DNA of 64,000 nt, taken from Bacteroidota bacterium. GTDB lineage: Bacteria > Bacteroidota > Bacteroidia > Chitinophagales > Chitinophagaceae. A program made the translations under genes and the position numbers. Under the pieces are notes generated by a model. The model was not told the DNA's origin. It made no database searches and saw nothing but the letters and a program-made list of their open reading frames with translations. The stretch is from positions 1 through 64,000 of the forward strand of contig JAFDZS010000006.1 in the NCBI GenBank assembly GCA_018266775.1, given 5' to 3'. This document shows positions 31,408 to 41,075 of this stretch, piece by piece (the first letter of the stretch is position 1; the number at the start of each line of letters is the position of its first letter).

Positions 31408-33957
31408 TTATACCTCTGATTGCTTTTCTTTCTTCTGCTCCTGTTGCTTTAAAGTGAACCTGATCTTTTCTGCTTCTTTATCCAGTTCTGCAAGCAGTAT
31501 ATCGCCGTTCTTTACATTCATGTTCAGTATCTCTTCTGCCAGCGGATCTTCCAGGTATTTCTGTATCGCCCTGTGTAATGGCCTTGCACCAAACTGGCTG
31601 TCGTATCCTTTATCTGCAATAAAATCTTTTGCTTCCGGTGTCAGCTCCATAGAAAAGCCCAGGTTGGACAGGCGGTTCAGCACGCCTTTCATTAAGATGT
31701 CAATAATCTGGAAGATATCTTCTTTAGACAATGAATTGAACACCACTACATCATCTATCCTGTTCAAAAACTCAGGGCTGAAGGTACGTTTCAATGCTTT
31801 TTCAATAACGGCTTTGTTATTTTCATCCGCATTATCCATACGTGCCGCAGTCGCAAATCCCACACCATCACCAAAGTCTTTCAGTTGCCTTGCACCAATG
31901 TTGGAGGTCATAATGATCAGTGTATTTTTAAAATCCACTTTACGGCCCATACCATCAGTCAGCTGACCATCATCCAGCACCTGCAATAAAATGTTATAAA
32001 TATCCGGGTGTGCTTTTTCAATTTCATCCAGCAGTATTACGCAGTAAGGTTTACGCCTTACCCTTTCAGTCAATTGTCCGCCTTCTTCATAACCCACATA
32101 ACCGGGAGGCGCACCAATCAAACGGCTTACGGTGAATTTTTCCATGTACTCACTCATATCAATACGGATGAGCGCATCTTCACTGTCGAACATTTGCCTG
32201 GCCAATGAGCGGGCTAATTCTGTTTTGCCCACACCGGTTGGACCCAGGAATATAAATGTACCAATAGGTTTCTTGGGATCTTTTAATCCCACCCTGTTGC
32301 GTTGAATTGCTTTTACCACTTTGGATATGGCAGGATCCTGTCCAATCACAGCACCTTTCAAATCATCACCCATGCGGCGCAGTTTTTCTGTTTCTGCCTG
32401 TACCATGCGTTTTACCGGTATGCCGGTCATCATGTGTACCACTTCAGCAATATCCTCTTCTTCTATCGGGTAACGCTTGTGTTTACTTTCTTCTTCCCAG
32501 TCTGTTTTTGCTTTTTCCAGTTCTTCCTGTAAACGTTTTTCAGTGTCACGTAATGATGCCGCTTCTTCAAAACGCTGGCTCTTCACCACTTTATTCTTTT
32601 CCAGTTTAATGTCTTCAATCTTCTTTTCCAGCTCTAAAATTTCTGCGGGAACATTGATATTTTTGATGTGTTTTCTTGCGCCTACTTCATCGAGTACATC
32701 AATAGCTTTATCGGGCAACAGGCGATCGGTCATGTACCTGTCGCTGAGGCGTACACAAGCTTCCACCGCTTCCTGGCTGTAGGTTACATTGTGGTAGTCT
32801 TCGTATTTGCTTTTGATGTTATTGAGGATTTGAATGGTTTCTTCCACTGAAGGCTGCTCCACTATTACTTTCTGGAAACGCCTGTCGAGTGCGCCATCTT
32901 TTTCAATGTGCATGCGGTATTCATCAAGCGTAGAGGCACCAATACATTGCAGTTCGCCCCGTGCCAATGCCGGTTTAAAAATATTGCTGGCATCTAATGA
33001 ACCGCTTGCGCCACCAGCACCAACAATGGTATGTATTTCATCAATGAATAAAATTACATCCCTGTTTTTTTCCAGTTCATTCATGATGGCTTTCATTCTT
33101 TCTTCAAACTGGCCGCGGTATTTGGTACCAGCCACCAATGCAGCAAGATCAAGGCTCACCACTCTTTTATCAAACAAAACACGGGATACTTTGCGTTGTA
33201 CAATGCGCAGAGCCAACCCTTCCACGATGGCTGTTTTACCCACACCGGGTTCACCAATCAATATAGGATTGTTTTTCTTACGGCGGGAGAGAATTTGTGA
33301 TACCCTTTCAATTTCTGTTTCGCGACCAACGATTGGATCAAGGGATCCGCTTTCTGCAAGGCGGGTGATATCTCTTCCAAAATTATCCAGTACAGGCGTT
33401 TTTGTTTTGGGTTGATTGGCTGCGCCACCTCTTTGCCCTTTCTGCTGCGATCCGTATTGTTTTCTTTCTTCATCAAATTCCTCATCCCCTTCATCACTGA
33501 ATTCTGCAGAGGGCGGGTTGCTGGTTACAAAGCCCAGTTCATTTTTGAATACATCATAATCCACATCAAACTGGTTTAATATCTGTGTGGCAATGTTTTC
33601 TTTATTTTTTAAGATAGAAAGCATCAGGTGCTCACTTTCCACCAATGCACTTTTTTGTGCTTTGGCTTCCAGTACAGTGATCCTGATTACCTTTTCTGCC
33701 TGTTTGGTTAATGGCAGCGAATTGATATTGGCAATGTTTTTTCCTGTTTTATCTTTCACAGCCATTTCAATCTCTTTGCGCAGTTCGAACAGGTCGATAT
33801 TGAGGGATTTCAATGTTTTTATAGCGGTATTTTCACCATCACGGATCAACCCCAAAACCAAATGCTCGGTGCCTATAAAATCATTCCCCAAACGTAGTGC
33901 TTCTTCACGGCTGTAAGAGATAATCTCCTTTACCTGGGCCGAAAAATTGTTGTCCAT
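31408..33957 (-). CDS. clpC: ATP-dependent Clp protease ATPase subunit ClpC
   Basis: 849 residues, full length for ClpC. The N-terminal Clp_N double repeat is at 1-150 (REEALRLGNDFIGTEHLVLGLI). The first AAA+ module has Walker A GEPGVGKT near 234 and Walker B VILFIDEIHTI. A UVR-like coiled segment follows (SQRFEEAASLRDTEKRL), then the second AAA+ module with GPTGVGKT near 570 and VILLDEIEKAHPD, and the C-terminal D2-small domain. The VGF tripeptide in DGVGFATAAR is the candidate ClpP-docking loop, arguing for a protease partner and against a ClpB-type disaggregase. It unfolds damaged or tagged proteins for ClpP. Expressed alone. Confidence 0.95.
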   Translation of the reverse strand: MDNNFSAQVKEIISYSREEALRLGNDFIGTEHLVLGLIRDGENTAIKTLKSLNIDLFELRKEIEMAVKDKTGKNIANINSLPLTKQAEKVIRITVLEAKAQKSALVESEHLMLSILKNKENIATQILNQFDVDYDVFKNELGFVTSNPPSAEFSDEGDEEFDEERKQYGSQQKGQRGGAANQPKTKTPVLDNFGRDITRLAESGSLDPIVGRETEIERVSQILSRRKKNNPILIGEPGVGKTAIVEGLALRIVQRKVSRVLFDKRVVSLDLAALVAGTKYRGQFEERMKAIMNELEKNRDVILFIDEIHTIVGAGGASGSLDASNIFKPALARGELQCIGASTLDEYRMHIEKDGALDRRFQKVIVEQPSVEETIQILNNIKSKYEDYHNVTYSQEAVEACVRLSDRYMTDRLLPDKAIDVLDEVGARKHIKNINVPAEILELEKKIEDIKLEKNKVVKSQRFEEAASLRDTEKRLQEELEKAKTDWEEESKHKRYPIEEEDIAEVVHMMTGIPVKRMVQAETEKLRRMGDDLKGAVIGQDPAISKVVKAIQRNRVGLKDPKKPIGTFIFLGPTGVGKTELARSLARQMFDSEDALIRIDMSEYMEKFTVSRLIGAPPGYVGYEEGGQLTERVRRKPYCVILLDEIEKAHPDIYNILLQVLDDGQLTDGMGRKVDFKNTLIIMTSNIGARQLKDFGDGVGFATAARMDNADENNKAVIEKALKRTFSPEFLNRIDDVVVFNSLSKEDIFQIIDILMKGVLNRLSNLGFSMELTPEAKDFIADKGYDSQFGARPLHRAIQKYLEDPLAEEILNMNVKNGDILLAELDKEAEKIRFTLKQQEQKKEKQSEV

Positions 33958-34163
33958 TTTGCTTATGATTTAGCTTATACAATAATAACGATTATTTTGA
34001 AGATTAAGTTTAGCGGCCCCGTTAAATGTTAATATGTTAAAAAGTTAAAAACCTGCGTGATGCCTCCTTTTTTAGTGAATAATATTGTAACGCAAGAACG
34101 GTATTTAAATTTTCCTTTATTTTACAAAAACATGTATACCCACGTCTTAATCTGCAATTAAAG

Positions 34164-34535
34164 ATGTTAGCTGTCAAAATAGATACCAAAGAAAAATTCA
34201 CTGTAATTACGCCTGCGGAACCCATTTTCGCTGCTAATATGACAGAAGATTTAAAAAACACCCTGTTGCCTTACCTGCAAAAAGGCATTCCGCATGTGGT
34301 GTTGAATATGGAAGCGGTGCAGCAGGTTGACGATACAACAGGGGAATTACTGGCCGCCATACAGCAGCAATTTTACGAAAACAATTGTTCCTTTGTGATT
34401 TGTTGCCTGCAGCCCGCAGTGGAACAATTGCTGGATGAAAAAGAACTGCTGGAACTGATGAACGTAACGCCAACCGAAAGCGAGGCATGGGATATTGTGC
34501 AGATGGAAGAGATTGAAAGAGAACTCTTAGAATAA
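34164..34535 (+). CDS. STAS-domain protein (anti-sigma-factor-antagonist-like)
   Basis: A 123-residue single STAS domain. The pattern of strands ends in HVVLNMEAVQQVDDTTGELLAAIQQQF, where the usual phospho-acceptor block DSSG is DTTG, so a Thr could replace the Ser. NCSFVICCLQPAVEQLL and KELLELMNVTPTESEAWDIV complete the fold. In Gram-positive bacteria such proteins bind anti-sigma kinases; the role in Bacteroidota is not established. It is followed 140 bp downstream by RNase Z on the same strand, a pairing I recall from other Bacteroidota. Clear kinase or phosphatase partners are not in the window. Confidence 0.82.
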   Translation: MLAVKIDTKEKFTVITPAEPIFAANMTEDLKNTLLPYLQKGIPHVVLNMEAVQQVDDTTGELLAAIQQQFYENNCSFVICCLQPAVEQLLDEKELLELMNVTPTESEAWDIVQMEEIERELLE

Positions 34536-34674
34536 TGAATAATGGATAATGGGATAATAGATCATTTATTTTTATGCAGCATCTCATTAATCAAGTTCAG
34601 ACTTTTTGCAATCATGAGTAACCCGATTTAAAAACATTATCAATTATTCATTAAAAAATTATTTATTAACCCCC
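34536..34674. repeat. ATTATCCATT-type inverted tract between the STAS and RNase Z genes
   Basis: AATGAATAATGGATAATG at the left (34534-34551) faces the imperfect complement ACATTATCAATTATTCATTA near 34634-34653. This is the same repeat family as at 10345-10422, 12630-12685 and 16915-17056. Confidence 0.6.
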
Positions 34675-35577
34675 ATGCTGGCACTTACGATACTGGGCAA
34701 TAATTCAGCCATTCCCGCTTTCGACAGGAACCCTACGGCGCAGGTACTGCAAACCAACGATGAAAGCTATCTCATCGATTGCGGGGAAGGTACGCAAATG
34801 CAAATGGCTAAATATAAAATGCGCCGCAGTAAGATCACCCGTATTTTTATTTCTCATCTTCATGGCGATCATTATTATGGTTTGATTGGCCTTATCACCA
34901 GCATGGGCCTGCTGGGCCGCCTGCATGAACTGCACCTGCACGCCCCTGCCGCACTGGAAGATATATTGAAACTGCAATTGAACGTTGCCGATACAAGGTT
35001 ACCCTTTCCGCTGCATTTTCATGCCATAAAAGAAGAAGGCATTATTGCTGATGACAAAAAAATGACGGTGGAATGTTTTAAAACCAAACACCGTATTGAA
35101 TGCTGGGGTTTTATTTTCAGGGAAAAGAAAAATCCCCGTAAAGTGAACCCGGAACGGGCCAGCATTTATGAAATACCCGCAGCATTTTATGAAAAATTGC
35201 AGCAGGGGCAAGATTATGTAAATAAGAAAGGTACCATTGTTCCCAATGAAGAAGTGACCATTGCTGCAACACCACCAAGAAGCTATGCGTTTTGCGCTGA
35301 CACTATTTATGACGAAACCCTGGTGGACAAAATAAAAAACGTGGATTTGCTTTACCACGAAACCACTTATTTAAAAGACCTGCACGAAAGAGCCGCCAGC
35401 CGTTTTCACAGCACCACACACCAGGCTGCGACTATTGCTAAAATGGGCAATGTAAAAAAACTGATCATCGGGCATTTCTCATCTAAGTACGAAACCCTTG
35501 ATGACTTTTTACCTGAAGCCCGTGAAATATTTGACAATACAGAACTGGCGCTGGAAGGTGCCTGTTATAAAATCTAA
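34675..35577 (+). CDS. rnz: Ribonuclease Z (tRNA 3' processing endonuclease)
   Basis: A 300-residue metallo-beta-lactamase-fold nuclease. The zinc-binding motif HLHGDH is at residues 61-66, after the SxxxIDCGEGTQ block (residues 31-41). YAFCADTIYDETLV supplies the metal-bridging Asp, LLYHETTYLKD a further acidic segment, STTHQAATIAKM the HxxA-type motif and IIGHFSSKYE the last His. It cuts precursor tRNAs at the 3' side of the discriminator base, relevant here because the local tRNA-fMet lacks an encoded CCA. Length matches bacterial RNase Z. Confidence 0.96.
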   Translation: MLALTILGNNSAIPAFDRNPTAQVLQTNDESYLIDCGEGTQMQMAKYKMRRSKITRIFISHLHGDHYYGLIGLITSMGLLGRLHELHLHAPAALEDILKLQLNVADTRLPFPLHFHAIKEEGIIADDKKMTVECFKTKHRIECWGFIFREKKNPRKVNPERASIYEIPAAFYEKLQQGQDYVNKKGTIVPNEEVTIAATPPRSYAFCADTIYDETLVDKIKNVDLLYHETTYLKDLHERAASRFHSTTHQAATIAKMGNVKKLIIGHFSSKYETLDDFLPEAREIFDNTELALEGACYKI

Positions 35578-35588
35578 ACAGCCAATCG

Positions 35589-36788
35589 TTATTCATCTAT
35601 TTTTATTACCCTGTTAAATCCGTCAGCCATCATCCATTGGTAACATTCGCCAAACCATTTACGCCAGGCGGTTTCATTGTGGCTGCCAGCAGGATCAACC
35701 ACTTCATAGATCATTGCGCCGGATTTTTCTCCTAATTTTTCAGCAATACCTGTCATATCATTTACAAAAGAAGACCCGCCCTCTTTCTCTCCAACGTAAA
35801 AGAAAAATTTACCGTTCACTTTTTTCCCAATAGAATCCGTCAGGTCATTCACTGCAGGAGCAGTCCAGAAAGATGGCGAAAAAATTCCTGCCTTACCAAA
35901 TACATCCGGGTATTCCAATGCCGTGTAATAAGAAATGAGCCCGCCCATGGATGAACCAGCGATCATCGTATTTTCTTTATCCCGTAATGTGCGGTAATGC
36001 CCATCCACATAAGGCTTCAAAGTATTTACGAGGAAATCTGCATATTCTTTGCCTTCGGGTGTAAATGTTTGAGAACGGGCGCTGTCTTTATTATTGTTTA
36101 ATGTAAAGAGATAAGGATTATATTCATTCATTCTTGTTGCACCGTTATTTTCTATGGCAACTACAATGCTGGCTTTAGTGCCTTTAGCGATAAGCGAGTC
36201 CAGCCATTCATCCACGCCCCATTCATTGCCAAATGCACTGGTATAATTATCAAACAGCGATTGCCCATCCTGCATGTACAATACCGGATAATGCTTTTGT
36301 GACGCAGCATAACCTTCAGGAAGATATATCCATATTTTCCTTGTGCGGCCAAGTTGAGGCATATTAAATGCTGTATCCATTACCTTCACATGCCTGCTTG
36401 CAGTATGCACGGGCGCTATTGAAAAATCATCGTGCCACCCTGCAACCGTATAACGTAAAACAGTATCCGAAGAAATAATAATTTCCCGGTTGCCAATATC
36501 CCCGCCCTGTTCATTGGTTTCCACCTTATCCCATCCGCCACGGGTAAACTTAAAATGATACGTACCGGCGGCAATACCAGCTATATGCAGCAATAAGGTA
36601 TTGCCTGACTGCTGTAAACGATATTTTTCATCCGCAGGGTTCCAGTTATTAAAACTGCCTGCAATAAAAACGCCGTCCTGCTGATGCAGTAACGGCATTC
36701 GTGTTAATTCAATTTGAATATGATATTGTGCAGCACACTGCAGTGTGGCCAGCGATAACATCCAGCATAAAACAAATCGGTACTTCAT
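35589..36788 (-). CDS. Exported esterase with N-terminal glycogen-binding-like (CBM48) domain
   Basis: A 399-residue exported protein with signal MKYRFVLCWMLSLATLQCAAQ. Residues of about 25-110 form an E-set/CBM20/48-like domain (VFIAGSFNNWNPADEKYRL, TYHFKFTRGGWDKVE, GGDIGNREIII). The C-terminal part is a putative-esterase alpha/beta hydrolase with HYPVLYMQDGQSLFD, the nucleophile elbow AGSSMGGLISYY, GIFSPSFW and a late His in PAGSHNETAW. This combination is known from feruloyl and acetyl-xylan-type esterases. The substrate is uncertain, possibly an esterified glycan or a siderophore ester. It is convergent with RNase Z, 11 bp between the stops. Confidence 0.85.
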   Translation of the reverse strand: MKYRFVLCWMLSLATLQCAAQYHIQIELTRMPLLHQQDGVFIAGSFNNWNPADEKYRLQQSGNTLLLHIAGIAAGTYHFKFTRGGWDKVETNEQGGDIGNREIIISSDTVLRYTVAGWHDDFSIAPVHTASRHVKVMDTAFNMPQLGRTRKIWIYLPEGYAASQKHYPVLYMQDGQSLFDNYTSAFGNEWGVDEWLDSLIAKGTKASIVVAIENNGATRMNEYNPYLFTLNNNKDSARSQTFTPEGKEYADFLVNTLKPYVDGHYRTLRDKENTMIAGSSMGGLISYYTALEYPDVFGKAGIFSPSFWTAPAVNDLTDSIGKKVNGKFFFYVGEKEGGSSFVNDMTGIAEKLGEKSGAMIYEVVDPAGSHNETAWRKWFGECYQWMMADGFNRVIKIDE

Positions 36789-36852
36789 ACAGTATGGTTT
36801 CCGGTTAAGGATGGCTGCGCTGCCGAAGACTGCTTTCTTTTGAAAAAATCAC

Positions 36853-37734
36853 TCAGAAAGTTTTCATATACGCTTTCACTTTCTGGTGAATGCCTTCACT
36901 CAGCGGCACCACAGGCAGTCGCAATACATTTTCAATAATACCCAGTTCATATAAGAACGCTTTTACGCCTGCGGGATTGTTCTCCGCAAATAAAAGATCG
37001 CATCCTTCCAGGCATTTATAATGCAACGGCCTGGCTGCAGCAAAATCTCCTTTTAAGCTCAGGCGGATCATTTCACTGAAATCTTTAGGGAAACAATTGG
37101 CCGCAACACTGATTACTCCATCCATTCCGCATGCAATTAATGGCATGGCAATATGATCGTCTCCACTCACCACTAAAAAATCATCAGGCCTGTCGCATAA
37201 GATGTGCATGCATTGCACCATATTGCCGCTGGCTTCTTTCATACCTTCAATATTTTTTTCATGGGCAAGGCGCAGCGTGGTTTCGGCTGTGATATTACTT
37301 CCGGTACGGCCCGGCACATTATAAAGTATGATTGGCTTTGGCGATACAGCAGCCAATGCTTTATAATGCTGGTAAATGCCTTCCTGCGAAGGTTTGTTAT
37401 AGTAAGGGCTGGCGCTTAATACCGCAGTGGCTTTATCTAACGGGTAAGAAGTGAGGTTTTCCATTACTTCTTTGGTGTTGTTGCCGCCGATACCCACTAC
37501 CACCGGTACACGGCCATTTACTTTATCGTATGTATAATTAATGATGTCTAACTTTTCCTTCTTCGTTAATGTTGGGGTTTCGCCGGTAGTGCCCAGCGTA
37601 ATCAAATACTCAACGCTATTGTCGATATCAAAATCGATCAGTTTACCCAATGCGTTATAATCCACTTCCTGGTTTTGTGAAAACGGTGTAACCAGCGCCA
37701 CACCTGTACCTTGCAATGTTTGTCTGAGACTCAT
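36853..37734 (-). CDS. dapA: 4-hydroxy-tetrahydrodipicolinate synthase
   Basis: A 293-residue TIM-barrel aldolase that condenses pyruvate with aspartate semialdehyde in lysine and diaminopimelate synthesis. The Schiff-base lysine is Lys166 (IEGMKEASG) and the catalytic Tyr138 is in IILYNVPGRTG. The substrate-binding GTTGE lies at residues 48-52 (LITLGTTGETPTL). Length and motifs match DapA rather than N-acetylneuraminate lyase. The upstream L,D-transpeptidase gene, which also serves peptidoglycan, is on the same strand but a terminator hairpin lies between them. Confidence 0.93.
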   Translation of the reverse strand: MSLRQTLQGTGVALVTPFSQNQEVDYNALGKLIDFDIDNSVEYLITLGTTGETPTLTKKEKLDIINYTYDKVNGRVPVVVGIGGNNTKEVMENLTSYPLDKATAVLSASPYYNKPSQEGIYQHYKALAAVSPKPIILYNVPGRTGSNITAETTLRLAHEKNIEGMKEASGNMVQCMHILCDRPDDFLVVSGDDHIAMPLIACGMDGVISVAANCFPKDFSEMIRLSLKGDFAAARPLHYKCLEGCDLLFAENNPAGVKAFLYELGIIENVLRLPVVPLSEGIHQKVKAYMKTF

Positions 37735-37782
37735 GAATGAAAAAATTTTGGTAAAGTTATTATTTGGTTCGATATAAAAAAT

Positions 37783-37810
37783 AAAAAATCCCCCGGCTGG
37801 CGGAGGATTT
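37783..37810 (-). terminator. Intrinsic terminator after the L,D-transpeptidase gene
   Basis: On the minus strand AAATCCTCC pairs with GGGGGATTT (G.U allowed) and is followed by TTTTTTATTTTTT. It lies 22 bp beyond the stop codon. Confidence 0.85.
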
Positions 37811-37831
37811 GATAATAATTTGCTGTGTGAT

Positions 37832-38641
37832 TCAGTTGCTGTTATTATATGCCATCGCCGCCGCTTGCTTGAGTATCTTCGAATGCAGCAGGTAACGTTT
37901 ATTCGGACTGAATATAAAAAGACATGAACCGTTTTTAATCGTGTTGATGATGGGTTTATGCAGTTGTTCTGATACTGCAGGACATCCCCAGCTTCTTCCT
38001 AAAAATCCCTGGGAGGCTATATTGGCTTCACTCACATAATCTGCACCATGCATAACAATGGCGCGACTGTCTGCTTTATCATTAAACCCTTTTTCCAAAC
38101 CTTGCAGGTGCAGGGAGTAACCATTCTTTCCATTATAGGTTTCCATGGTTTCATAAAAACCCAGGCTGCTTTTATTACTTTCAGGATTGTTGGAAAAATC
38201 CACTGCATACGCTTTACCCGAGTTAACGCCATGCGCCACGTAAGTATGAAATAATAATTTATGTTGCTCGAGGTTGATCACAAATAATCTTTTCTCGTAT
38301 GAAGGTAAGCTGAAATCGATGATCGAAATAATTTTATTGTTACTGATTTTTCCTGCTTCTTCAAGATATTGCATCCCCATCACTGCATATTGATAGGCCT
38401 GGCGGGATAAACCCTGCACATTTAATTTAAGACTGTCGTATAAAGAAGATGGAATGATTGCTGCCTTTGCAGCTACGTCAACAATGTTTAAAGCTTTTGC
38501 AGCAAGAGGTACGGATTGTGCAGCTGCGCTATTATTATTTTCAGGTTTCATTTTTGCAAATACAAAAGGTATGTGCAATATGAAAATGAACATTGAGGTA
38601 AAAAAGAAATGAAATTTTTTAAGGCGTTGCTTGATTGTCAT
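37832..38641 (-). CDS. YkuD-like murein L,D-transpeptidase
   Basis: A 269-residue protein with an N-terminal hydrophobic segment (FFFTSMFIFILHIPFVFA) and a periplasmic catalytic domain. The active-site motif is GFLGRSWGCPAVS with catalytic Cys220, preceded by AIVMHGADYVS with His198. The strands KLLFHTYVAHGVN and SLGFYETMETY belong to the same fold. It belongs to the divergent murein L,D-transpeptidase branch found in Bacteroidota, which forms 3-3 crosslinks or attaches other molecules to peptidoglycan. A possible promoter lies upstream at 38687-38714. Confidence 0.88.
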   Translation of the reverse strand: MTIKQRLKKFHFFFTSMFIFILHIPFVFAKMKPENNNSAAAQSVPLAAKALNIVDVAAKAAIIPSSLYDSLKLNVQGLSRQAYQYAVMGMQYLEEAGKISNNKIISIIDFSLPSYEKRLFVINLEQHKLLFHTYVAHGVNSGKAYAVDFSNNPESNKSSLGFYETMETYNGKNGYSLHLQGLEKGFNDKADSRAIVMHGADYVSEANIASQGFLGRSWGCPAVSEQLHKPIINTIKNGSCLFIFSPNKRYLLHSKILKQAAAMAYNNSN

Positions 38642-38686
38642 TTTTTTGATAAGATATTGGTGTTAACAAAATCCGCAAGCAGGTCG

Positions 38687-38714
38687 CAAATGTAAGCCAG
38701 GCTTTTGTTTTCAA
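38687..38714 (-). promoter_or_regulatory. Candidate promoter of the L,D-transpeptidase gene
   Basis: On the minus strand TTG (38714-38712) is followed after 17 bases by TACATTTG (38694-38687), an exact TAnnTTTG match. The spacing is at the short end of the usual range. Confidence 0.45.
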
Positions 38715-38852
38715 CTTGTTAACAAAAGCGTTTAAACAATAAAGTTCATTAAAGAAAATTTTATCCCATATTTAAGCGCACTAAAAACCAAATATTTAGG
38801 ATTAGAAGTGACGGCAAAAAAATTATCCCCGCAGTTTCAACATTTGCTGGAA

Positions 38853-39839
38853 TCAGTATTTTTTAAGCGCTTTCCTGGCCAGGATGCCCCATTCCTTTAT
38901 ATCAGTTTCATTCCATTTACCATCAGATGCCGCAGTGGGCAACAATACGGAACAGGTTTCTTTTTTATCAGATACAGACCATGCAATCCAGCTCAGTTTT
39001 CTGTCATCCATCCATTGCACAAATTTGTCCCACTCTGTGGTATCAATGGCACCATCGCCACTGGCTTCCATTCCTGCACATTCCGATACAAACACAGGCA
39101 ATCCTGCTTTCAATGCAGCATCAGTTTTATCACGCAACCATTGCTTGTGTGTGCCTGCATAAAAATGCATGGTGTACATAATGTTGCGGTATCCTTTAAT
39201 GGGGTCGGCTGCGGGCAACTGAATATCCTGGTCCCACCGGGGGCAGCCCACTAAAATAATATTGCTGGTATCTATACTGCGGATAATTTGTATCAAAGTT
39301 GTGCTGTATGCTTTTACCTCCGGCCAGGTTTCATAGTCAGGTTCATTAAATAATTCGTAGATGATGTTTGGATGTTTTCCATATGCAGTTGCCATCTCTC
39401 TAAAAAATTGTTTAGCCGCATCCAGTTGAATGTTGTGGCAATGCCAGTCGATGATCACATAAATACCTTCTTTAATGGCGGCATCCACCACGGCTTTAAT
39501 TTTTGCTTTGGAATCTGCAGGGCTTTTTAAATAACCGCTGTCATTCAGTTCAATGCCCATTGCAGCACGAACCACAGTGCAATTCCAGTTCTTAGCCAGC
39601 GTATGCACTACACCTTTATTGTAAAACCGTGGCCATAAGTTATGCCAGCCCAAACTCATGCCGTGTAAAACTACAGGTTGATTATGCGCATCCATCAATT
39701 GCGTGCCCACTACTTTCAATTGCCCATGTTGTTTTACCGGTTGTGCTTTTATTGCAGGCAGCAATAAAGTAAATGTAAGAACCAGTATGAGTTTGGCACT
39801 GAAACTTTTTTTGTTTGCGTTCTCTATATCACACCGCAT
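38853..39839 (-). CDS. GH5 endoglucanase-like glycoside hydrolase
   Basis: A 328-residue exported TIM-barrel enzyme (signal LILVLTFTLLLPAIKAQ). The GH5 features are the opening VVLHGMSLGWHN, the strand YVIIDWHCHNIQ, the acid/base Glu in IIYELFNEPDYE, AGTHKQWLRD, the nucleophile Glu in VFVSECAGMEASGDG and the barrel-closing Trp in LSWIAWSVSDKK. The HGMSL and DWH pattern fits the bacterial cellulase branch (GH5_2-like) acting on beta-1,4-glucan or glucomannan. It is last in a minus-strand unit of four genes (mannanase, symporter, epimerase, this gene), 3 bp after the epimerase. It could cut glucosyl-glucosyl bonds in glucomannan. Confidence 0.88.
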   Translation of the reverse strand: MRCDIENANKKSFSAKLILVLTFTLLLPAIKAQPVKQHGQLKVVGTQLMDAHNQPVVLHGMSLGWHNLWPRFYNKGVVHTLAKNWNCTVVRAAMGIELNDSGYLKSPADSKAKIKAVVDAAIKEGIYVIIDWHCHNIQLDAAKQFFREMATAYGKHPNIIYELFNEPDYETWPEVKAYSTTLIQIIRSIDTSNIILVGCPRWDQDIQLPAADPIKGYRNIMYTMHFYAGTHKQWLRDKTDAALKAGLPVFVSECAGMEASGDGAIDTTEWDKFVQWMDDRKLSWIAWSVSDKKETCSVLLPTAASDGKWNETDIKEWGILARKALKKY

Positions 39840-39842
39840 ACA

Positions 39843-41060
39843 TTAATTGATTTTATGGTGAGCCATTTTTGAATCATTAATTCTTTTGATGATTTCCATA
39901 CAGGCACGGCTGTTATGATAGGGACATTTCCAAACACCCGTTTTATCTTCTTTTAAAGGCTGATGTTTTTCATCTACGCCCCAAAACCATTCCCCGTTTT
40001 TTTTATCAAGAATATGTTGTTGCACAAAGCGCCATACGCCAATCGAATTCTGCAACCATTTTTCATCACCGTTTACCTGCCATGCATTAAAAAAGCCCAC
40101 CATTGCTTCTGCCTGTGGCCACCAATGCTTTTCTTTTATCCAGAGCTGATGCAGTGCATCATATTCGTACCATAACCCGCCCTCTGTATCCAATGCAGCA
40201 GTTACAGCCTGCGCCATGTTCACCGCATTTTGTTTGGCAGGATGAATAAGTGTTTCATCACCCACAACTTCTGCCGCTTCCTGTAACAACCATGCGGTTT
40301 CAATATCATGGCCATAAGAAATTATAGCAGATTTTACTTTCCATTGTTCATCAAAAAATAAATGCTGGTGATGTGTTTCGGGGTCAATAATATACTGAAG
40401 AAAAACATCGATAAGCGAAATGATTTTTTCTTTGCATTGTTCATAAGGCCATACCCGGTACAAAGCCGTTAATGCTTCCAGCACATGCAGGTTTGTATTC
40501 ATGGATTTTTTTTCGTTGGCATCTTTTGCACTTAACCGCTGATCTGGTATTTCCTGCCATTCCCGTGTAAATGCTTCAGTGTATCCACCATAAACAGGAT
40601 CATAACCATGCTTATGAATCACTTCAAACAAATCAATTGCAGCATTGATGGCATCGCTGTTCTTTGTAACCTGATAATATACGCTCAATGCGTACAAAAC
40701 AAATGCCTGCGCATAAACCTGCTTCTTAGTATCCAGCGGTTTCCCCAGGTGATTCACCAACCAGTACACTCCTTTATATTGCGGATCGAAAAAATGCTGG
40801 TGCAGGTATGCAAATGCCCTGTTGGCCGTTTGCAAATATTTTTCATTGGGAGATGAATGATAAGCCGATGCAAATGCCCACAAAATGCGTGCATGCATCA
40901 CTACGCCTTTGGGCGCATTGGGTTGAACTGTATTATTGCCATCAATCTGTCCCACAAAGCCACCATGCTGCTCATCAACCGTATGATTCATCCAGAAAGA
41001 CAAGATGGATTCAAGTTCATCCTGCAGCTCAGTTTTATATTGAAGCAAAGTACCGGGCAT
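39843..41060 (-). CDS. AGE-family epimerase, probable cellobiose 2-epimerase
   Basis: 405 residues with the (alpha/alpha)6-barrel of the N-acylglucosamine 2-epimerase family. Visible segments are EQHGGFVGQIDGNN at the start (His and Gly-Gly of the family), a ARILWAFASAY helix, KGVYWLVNHLGKPLD, SYGHDIETAWLLQEAAE with the His of the active site, KHWWPQAEAMVGFFNAW, and EWFWGVDE near the end. Such enzymes convert cellobiose, mannobiose or similar beta-1,4 disaccharides at the reducing end. In the known Bacteroides mannan pathway the product mannosylglucose is then cleaved by a GH130 phosphorylase, which is not in this window. Cytoplasmic; it sits between the symporter and the GH5 gene. Confidence 0.9.
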   Translation of the reverse strand: MPGTLLQYKTELQDELESILSFWMNHTVDEQHGGFVGQIDGNNTVQPNAPKGVVMHARILWAFASAYHSSPNEKYLQTANRAFAYLHQHFFDPQYKGVYWLVNHLGKPLDTKKQVYAQAFVLYALSVYYQVTKNSDAINAAIDLFEVIHKHGYDPVYGGYTEAFTREWQEIPDQRLSAKDANEKKSMNTNLHVLEALTALYRVWPYEQCKEKIISLIDVFLQYIIDPETHHQHLFFDEQWKVKSAIISYGHDIETAWLLQEAAEVVGDETLIHPAKQNAVNMAQAVTAALDTEGGLWYEYDALHQLWIKEKHWWPQAEAMVGFFNAWQVNGDEKWLQNSIGVWRFVQQHILDKKNGEWFWGVDEKHQPLKEDKTGVWKCPYHNSRACMEIIKRINDSKMAHHKIN

Positions 41061-41075
41061 AAATATTGTGCAGCA

